From: CAKZNE01 sp963976435
GTDB taxonomy: Bacteria; Bacteroidota; Bacteroidia; Flavobacteriales; Schleiferiaceae
NCBI GenBank assembly: GCA_963976435.1
Contig: CAXBKQ010000007.1
Location: forward strand, 62,001-126,000
Direction of reading: 5' to 3'
Length of the DNA: 64,000 nt
Shown: in pieces, positions 60,033 to 64,000 of the stretch
How the letters are laid out: each line of letters opens with the position of its first letter
Position numbering within the stretch: the stretch's first letter is position 1
Notes under the pieces: model-generated
What the model was told of the DNA's origin: nothing
What the model saw: the letters and a program-made list of their open reading frames with translations, nothing else
Database searches by the model: none
Made by a program: the position numbers and the translations under genes

Positions 60033-62333
60033 GTGCAAGAAATTCTCAATACTCTAAATCCAGCCCAAAGGGAGGCAGTGGAAGCAACCGAAGGTCCTGT
60101 TATGGTTATTGCCGGTGCAGGATCCGGAAAAACTCGTGTTTTAACCTATAGAATTGCCTACCTCATGCAGGCGAAAGGTATAGACCCTTTTAATATTCTT
60201 TCCCTAACCTTCACCAATAAGGCGGCAAGAGAAATGAAGGAAAGAATCGGGAGCATTGTAGGTCCTTCAGAGGCTAAGAACCTATGGATGGGAACTTTTC
60301 ATAGTGTCTTCTCTAGGATTCTTAGAGTAGAAAGTGAAAAGTTGGGCTATCCCTCCAACTTCACCATTTATGATATGGAAGATCAAGGAAAGGTGATCTC
60401 AGCCATTATAAAGGAATTACAATTGGATAAGGAAATTTATAAGCCGCGTAGCGTTGCCAGAAGGATTTCGGCCTTAAAAAACGGATTAATTGGACCAACG
60501 GAATATCTAAACAGCCCCGAATTAAAAGAGCAAGACAATGCGGCCAGAATGCCACAGATGGGTGATATCTATAAAGCATATGCGGAAAAATGCTTTCGAT
60601 CCGGTGCCATGGACTTTGACGATTTATTAGTAAACACCTATATCCTCCTTCGAAAATTTCCAGATGTTCTTCATAAATATCAGGATAGATTTAGATATAT
60701 AATGGTTGATGAGTACCAAGATACTAACCATGCTCAATATCTAATTGTAAAGGCATTGGCCAATCGACATGGAAATATTTGTGTGGTTGGTGATGATGCG
60801 CAAAGTATTTACGCCTTTAGAGGTGCCAATATTCGAAATATTCTAAACTACCAAAGGGACTATGATGATGTAAAAGTTTTTAAACTGGAACAAAATTATA
60901 GATCTACAAAAAATATTGTCGGTGCTGCAAATAGTCTTATTCAAAAAAATAAAGACCAATTACATAAAGAAGTATGGACAAGCAATATTGATGGAGAACC
61001 TATAGCCGTTCACAAAACCATTAGCGACAATGATGAAGCCGCCTATGTAGCAAGAATCATTTTTGAAAAACAAATGTCGGATCATCTGGCAAATAAGGAA
61101 TTTGCAGTTTTATACAGAACTAATTCTCAATCTAGAGCCATAGAAGATGCCCTAAGAAGAAAAAACATTGCTTATAGAATTTATGGTGGGCTTTCCTTTT
61201 ATCAAAGAAAGGAAGTGAAAGATGTTTTAGCCTATTTCCGATTGACCATCAACTCCAAAGATGAACAAGCTTTTAGAAGGGTGGTAAATTATCCTAAAAG
61301 AGGAATTGGAGATACCACCATTGAAAAACTTACCGTAGCGGCAAATCAGGAAGGAATAAGTATTTGGGAAGTATGCGAAAGATTGCCTTTTCTAAATATA
61401 AATCTGAACAGACCCACTCAAGCTAAGCTTCAAGATTTTGTAACCAAAATTAGCAGCTATAAGGCGATGAATGAGAATGCTGACGCTTTTGAAATTGCTG
61501 CTCATATTGCAAAATCATCAGGATTGGTAAGGGAACTAACAGAAGATAAAACTCCTGAAGGAGTAAGTAAATATGAAAATATTCAAGAACTCTTAAATTC
61601 GGTTAAAGAATTTACCGAAGATCAAAGGGAAATAGAAAATGGGGATATGAGTCTTGGAAAATTCATGGAGGATGTTGCCCTGCTTACGGACTCTGATAAA
61701 GATGACCCAAAAAATAGTGATACGGTTTCCTTGATGACAGTCCACCAGGCCAAAGGATTAGAATACCCAGTAGTTTTTGTTGTTGGGCTGGAAGAAAGTC
61801 TATTCCCATCCATGATGGCCATGAATAGCAGAGCAGATCTTGAAGAAGAAAGGAGGCTTTTTTATGTAGCTATTACAAGAGCTGAAAAGGAGGCCTATCT
61901 TACACATTCTCAAATGAGGTATAGGTGGGGAAAACTAGTAGATTGCGAACCCAGTAGATTTTTGGAAGAAATCGACTCCAAGTTTTTGGATGTCCATATT
62001 CCTGAGATGAGTCCGTTTAGTGGACCTCCGGAAATGAACTCCACAATTCGAAGAAGACCAGCAAGTCCGCAACGAAGACCGCAAAAAAGAGAACAATTTG
62101 TAAATCGTCCACCCAAGAATTTGAAAAAGGTGGATGCAAGCACTAGCTTTGAAGGAAATTTTGAATCACTAACAGATGTATCTGTAGGTGAAAGAGTAAA
62201 ACATCAAAGGTTTGGATTTGGTGAAATCAAAGAAATTGAAGGAAGTGGTCCGAATAAAAAAGCATTAATAAATTTCGACAATGCAGGTGAAAAGAAATTA
62301 TTGTTGAAATTTGCGAAGCTTGAAAAGATATAA
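60033..62333 (+). CDS. UvrD/PcrA/Rep-type superfamily 1 DNA helicase
   Basis: 766 residues from the GTG at 60033-60035 (first residues MQEILNTLNPAQREAVEATEG); the longer frame starts at TTG and adds eight odd residues. SF1A motifs: Walker A GAGSGKT (28-34), Ia LTFTNKAAREMKER, Ib GTFHSVFSRIL, II VDEYQDTN, III VVGDDAQSIYAFRGA, IV EQNYRSTKNI, V SLMTVHQAKGLEYPVVFV, VI RRLFYVAITRA. The C-terminal tail holds a Tudor-like segment (GERVKHQRFGFGEIKEIEG) as in PcrA, which binds RNA polymerase. Translocates 3'-5' in repair and replication-conflict resolution. Confidence 0.95.
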   Translation: MQEILNTLNPAQREAVEATEGPVMVIAGAGSGKTRVLTYRIAYLMQAKGIDPFNILSLTFTNKAAREMKERIGSIVGPSEAKNLWMGTFHSVFSRILRVESEKLGYPSNFTIYDMEDQGKVISAIIKELQLDKEIYKPRSVARRISALKNGLIGPTEYLNSPELKEQDNAARMPQMGDIYKAYAEKCFRSGAMDFDDLLVNTYILLRKFPDVLHKYQDRFRYIMVDEYQDTNHAQYLIVKALANRHGNICVVGDDAQSIYAFRGANIRNILNYQRDYDDVKVFKLEQNYRSTKNIVGAANSLIQKNKDQLHKEVWTSNIDGEPIAVHKTISDNDEAAYVARIIFEKQMSDHLANKEFAVLYRTNSQSRAIEDALRRKNIAYRIYGGLSFYQRKEVKDVLAYFRLTINSKDEQAFRRVVNYPKRGIGDTTIEKLTVAANQEGISIWEVCERLPFLNINLNRPTQAKLQDFVTKISSYKAMNENADAFEIAAHIAKSSGLVRELTEDKTPEGVSKYENIQELLNSVKEFTEDQREIENGDMSLGKFMEDVALLTDSDKDDPKNSDTVSLMTVHQAKGLEYPVVFVVGLEESLFPSMMAMNSRADLEEERRLFYVAITRAEKEAYLTHSQMRYRWGKLVDCEPSRFLEEIDSKFLDVHIPEMSPFSGPPEMNSTIRRRPASPQRRPQKREQFVNRPPKNLKKVDASTSFEGNFESLTDVSVGERVKHQRFGFGEIKEIEGSGPNKKALINFDNAGEKKLLLKFAKLEKI

Positions 62334-62343
62334 TTGAACGAAG

Positions 62344-62976
62344 ATGGAATACAATACTAGCCAACCAAGGCTAATCATACCCGAATATGGAAGAAATGTT
62401 CAAAAAATGGTGGACTACCTGTCAACTATAGAGAATAGGGAAGAAAGAAACTTACAAACTCAAAATCTAATTGAAATAATAGGTAATCTAAATCCTCAGA
62501 TCCGAGATGTTCCCGATTTTAAACATAAATTATGGGATCACCTTTTTATAATGTCTGATTTTAAATTAGATGTGGACTCCCCTTACCCTGTTCCTGTTCC
62601 AGAAACACTTACCGAAAAACCTGCCCATGTTGATTATCCAGCGAAAAGCGCAAGGTTTCGCCATTATGGAAATGTACTTAAAGACATGGTTAAGCATTGT
62701 ATGACACTAGAAGATGGTGAATACAAAGATCGACTAGTAAATGCGGTAGCCAATCACATGAAAAAAACCTACTTGATCTGGAATAAGGATACAGTAGAAA
62801 ATGAGGTGATTTTAAAGGAAATTGGAAAATTATCTGATGGAAAGCTAGACTTGAGTAAAGTGGTTCTCCTAGAACAAAAAGAACTAACAAGAAGTCAAAA
62901 CTCATCCAATAAAAGAAATAATTCCCGTTCTAACAGGAATAATAGCAAAAGGAAGAAGTTCAAATCCAACAAATAA
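62344..62976 (+). CDS. DUF4290 protein
   Basis: 210 residues, starting MEYNTSQPRLIIPEYGRNVQKMVDYL, the DUF4290 signature, with helical core to about 175 (WDHLFIMSDF, FRHYGNVLKDMVKHC) and a Ser/Asn/Arg/Lys-rich basic tail (about 180-210) that could bind nucleic acid. The family is restricted to Bacteroidota and of unknown role. It lies 10 nt after the helicase gene and directly before murA, an arrangement I know from other Bacteroidota; a cell-envelope or division link is only a guess. Confidence 0.9.
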   Translation: MEYNTSQPRLIIPEYGRNVQKMVDYLSTIENREERNLQTQNLIEIIGNLNPQIRDVPDFKHKLWDHLFIMSDFKLDVDSPYPVPVPETLTEKPAHVDYPAKSARFRHYGNVLKDMVKHCMTLEDGEYKDRLVNAVANHMKKTYLIWNKDTVENEVILKEIGKLSDGKLDLSKVVLLEQKELTRSQNSSNKRNNSRSNRNNSKRKKFKSNK

Positions 62977-62988
62977 AAAAAATCCATA

Positions 62989-64000
62989 TTGGGAACTTTT
63001 CAAATTAAAGGAGGTAAAAAACTAAATGGCGAAATCACACCTCAAGGCGCCAAAAACGAAGCTCTACAAGTAATTTGTGCTGTACTTTTAACAGCAGAAA
63101 AAGTTACCATCGACAATATCCCAGATATCGTAGATGTAAATAAACTTATTGATATTCTTGCCGACTTAGGTGTAAATATTCGCAAAAACAGCAAAGGCAG
63201 TTATACCTTCCAAGCAGACAATATTGATCTTGATTATTTAAGTTCTGATATTTTCAAAGTGAAAGGTGCATCATTAAGAGGGTCGGTAATGATGGTGGGT
63301 CCACTTTTGGCAAGATTTGGAAAGGGCTATATCCCAAAACCTGGTGGCGATAAAATTGGACGTCGAAGATTAGATACCCACTTTACGGGATTTGAAAATC
63401 TTGGCGCTACATTTAAATATAGTTCAGATGAAGCCTTTTACGGTGTTGAAGCCAAAAAGCTGAAAGGCGCTTATATGCTCCTTGATGAAGCTTCAGTTAC
63501 AGGAACCGCCAATATTGTTATGGCCGCGAGTTTAGCTGAAGGCACAACTACCATCTATAATGCGGCTTGTGAACCTTATTTACAGCAGCTTTGTGAAATG
63601 ATAAATAGCATGGGTGGTAAAATATCCGGCATCGGTTCCAACCTTTTGCATATTGAAGGCGTTAAGAAATTAGGTGGATGCCAACATAGGGTGTTACCTG
63701 ATATGATTGAAATTGGTTCTTGGATAGGACTAGCTGCTATGACTGGCTCCGACATTACCATTAAAAATACACGTTACGACAAACTTGGCGTAATCCCAAG
63801 TGTATTTAAAAAAATGGGAATTAAATTGGAAAGAAAGGGTGATGATATCCATGTTCCAGCTCAGGATAGCTATGAAATTGAAAGCTTTATTGATGGCTCA
63901 ATACAAACTATTTCGGATGCTCCTTGGCCTGGCTTTACACCCGACCTTTTGAGTATTGCTTTAGTCGTTTGCACACAAGCTAGAGGTAGTGTATTGATAC
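62989..64000 (+). CDS. murA: UDP-N-acetylglucosamine 1-carboxyvinyltransferase (partial)
   Basis: First committed enzyme of peptidoglycan synthesis: transfers enolpyruvyl from PEP to UDP-GlcNAc. 337 residues are visible; the 3' end is outside the window. The start TTG at 62989-62991 gives (M)GTFQIKGGKKLNGEI; the in-frame stop of DUF4290 lies only four codons upstream and no ATG or GTG precedes the conserved start, so TTG is forced. PQGAKNEALQ (Lys22, Asn23) is the substrate region. The catalytic loop reads PGGDKIGRRRLDTH: Asp121 stands where E. coli has Cys115, the fosfomycin target. Confidence 0.95.
   Translation, partial: MGTFQIKGGKKLNGEITPQGAKNEALQVICAVLLTAEKVTIDNIPDIVDVNKLIDILADLGVNIRKNSKGSYTFQADNIDLDYLSSDIFKVKGASLRGSVMMVGPLLARFGKGYIPKPGGDKIGRRRLDTHFTGFENLGATFKYSSDEAFYGVEAKKLKGAYMLLDEASVTGTANIVMAASLAEGTTTIYNAACEPYLQQLCEMINSMGGKISGIGSNLLHIEGVKKLGGCQHRVLPDMIEIGSWIGLAAMTGSDITIKNTRYDKLGVIPSVFKKMGIKLERKGDDIHVPAQDSYEIESFIDGSIQTISDAPWPGFTPDLLSIALVVCTQARGSVLI

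Noticed and set aside
1..64000. Mobile elements, prophage, CRISPR arrays, toxin-antitoxin or defence islands
   Set aside because: No transposase, integrase, regular spaced repeats, restriction or cas genes seen; the gene content is housekeeping and envelope functions throughout.

Overview
This 64 kb window is an ordinary, gene-dense chromosomal segment of a low-GC member of the Bacteroidota, most likely order Flavobacteriales. The placement is an inference. It rests on promoters of the TTG-N19-21-TAnnTTTG type, the absence of Shine-Dalgarno sequences at most starts, a type IX secretion (T9SS) C-terminal tail, SprB repeats, DUF4290 and DUF6702 proteins, the archaeal/eukaryotic-type ProRS, a long Lgt, and the order rplQ-carA-eno-gltA. 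I see no phage, insertion sequence, integron, CRISPR array or rRNA operon.

Layout. 1-2.8 kb: the tail of an SDR epimerase gene, then on the minus strand a tRNA-Glu/rpsT unit and proS with a small unknown gene. 2.8-13.3 kb (plus strand): a Trp- and Ser/Arg-rich lipoprotein, a FadL-like outer-membrane protein, a 1078-residue secreted beta-propeller protein, folE, then cysS-yidD-TolB-like lipoprotein. 13.3-21.5 kb (minus): gpmI-HAD-map-methyltransferase and a tightly overlapping five-gene unit (sialidase-like, pepE, AlkD-like, thioredoxin, elbB). 21.6-25.8 kb (plus): DUF6702-HupE pair, M1 peptidase, NlpC/P60 lipoprotein. 25.8-36.5 kb (minus): lgt-DUF192, a TPR protein, nif3 with a coiled-coil zinc-ribbon relative, then an accessory envelope block (Lipoprotein_15 protein, OB-fold protein, SprB/cytochrome-like lipoprotein, LRR protein with a T9SS tail, membrane-anchored TPR-HTH regulator). 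36.6-59.7 kb (minus): rpsA, then gltA, eno, carA and a 32-gene translation and secretion cluster that joins the str, S10, spc and alpha operons (rpsL to rplQ) with no tuf. 60-64 kb (plus): a UvrD/PcrA helicase, DUF4290 and the start of murA.

How it works together. The largest block builds ribosomes, RNA polymerase alpha and the Sec translocon. It is followed by carbamoyl phosphate synthesis, glycolysis and the TCA entry enzyme. Several zinc-site proteins appear in cysteine-free form: bS14, uS4, bL36 and the coiled-coil zinc-ribbon protein. Envelope biogenesis recurs throughout (Lgt, YidD, MurA, lipoproteins, T9SS cargo).

No wholly new system stands out. The strongest candidates for something undescribed are structured leaders: a long-range stem in the rpsA leader, the 5' hairpins of the str leader, and a start-site motif shared by the tRNA-Glu/rpsT, rpsA and rpsL promoters. 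Next come the SprB lipoprotein with a CX4CH haem-like motif beside an LRR/T9SS protein and its regulator, and terminator-like hairpins in the rpsL/uvrD spacer. Several starts were moved to internal ATG or GTG codons because the longer reading begins at TTG or GTG or hides a signal peptide. murA appears to be forced to start at TTG.
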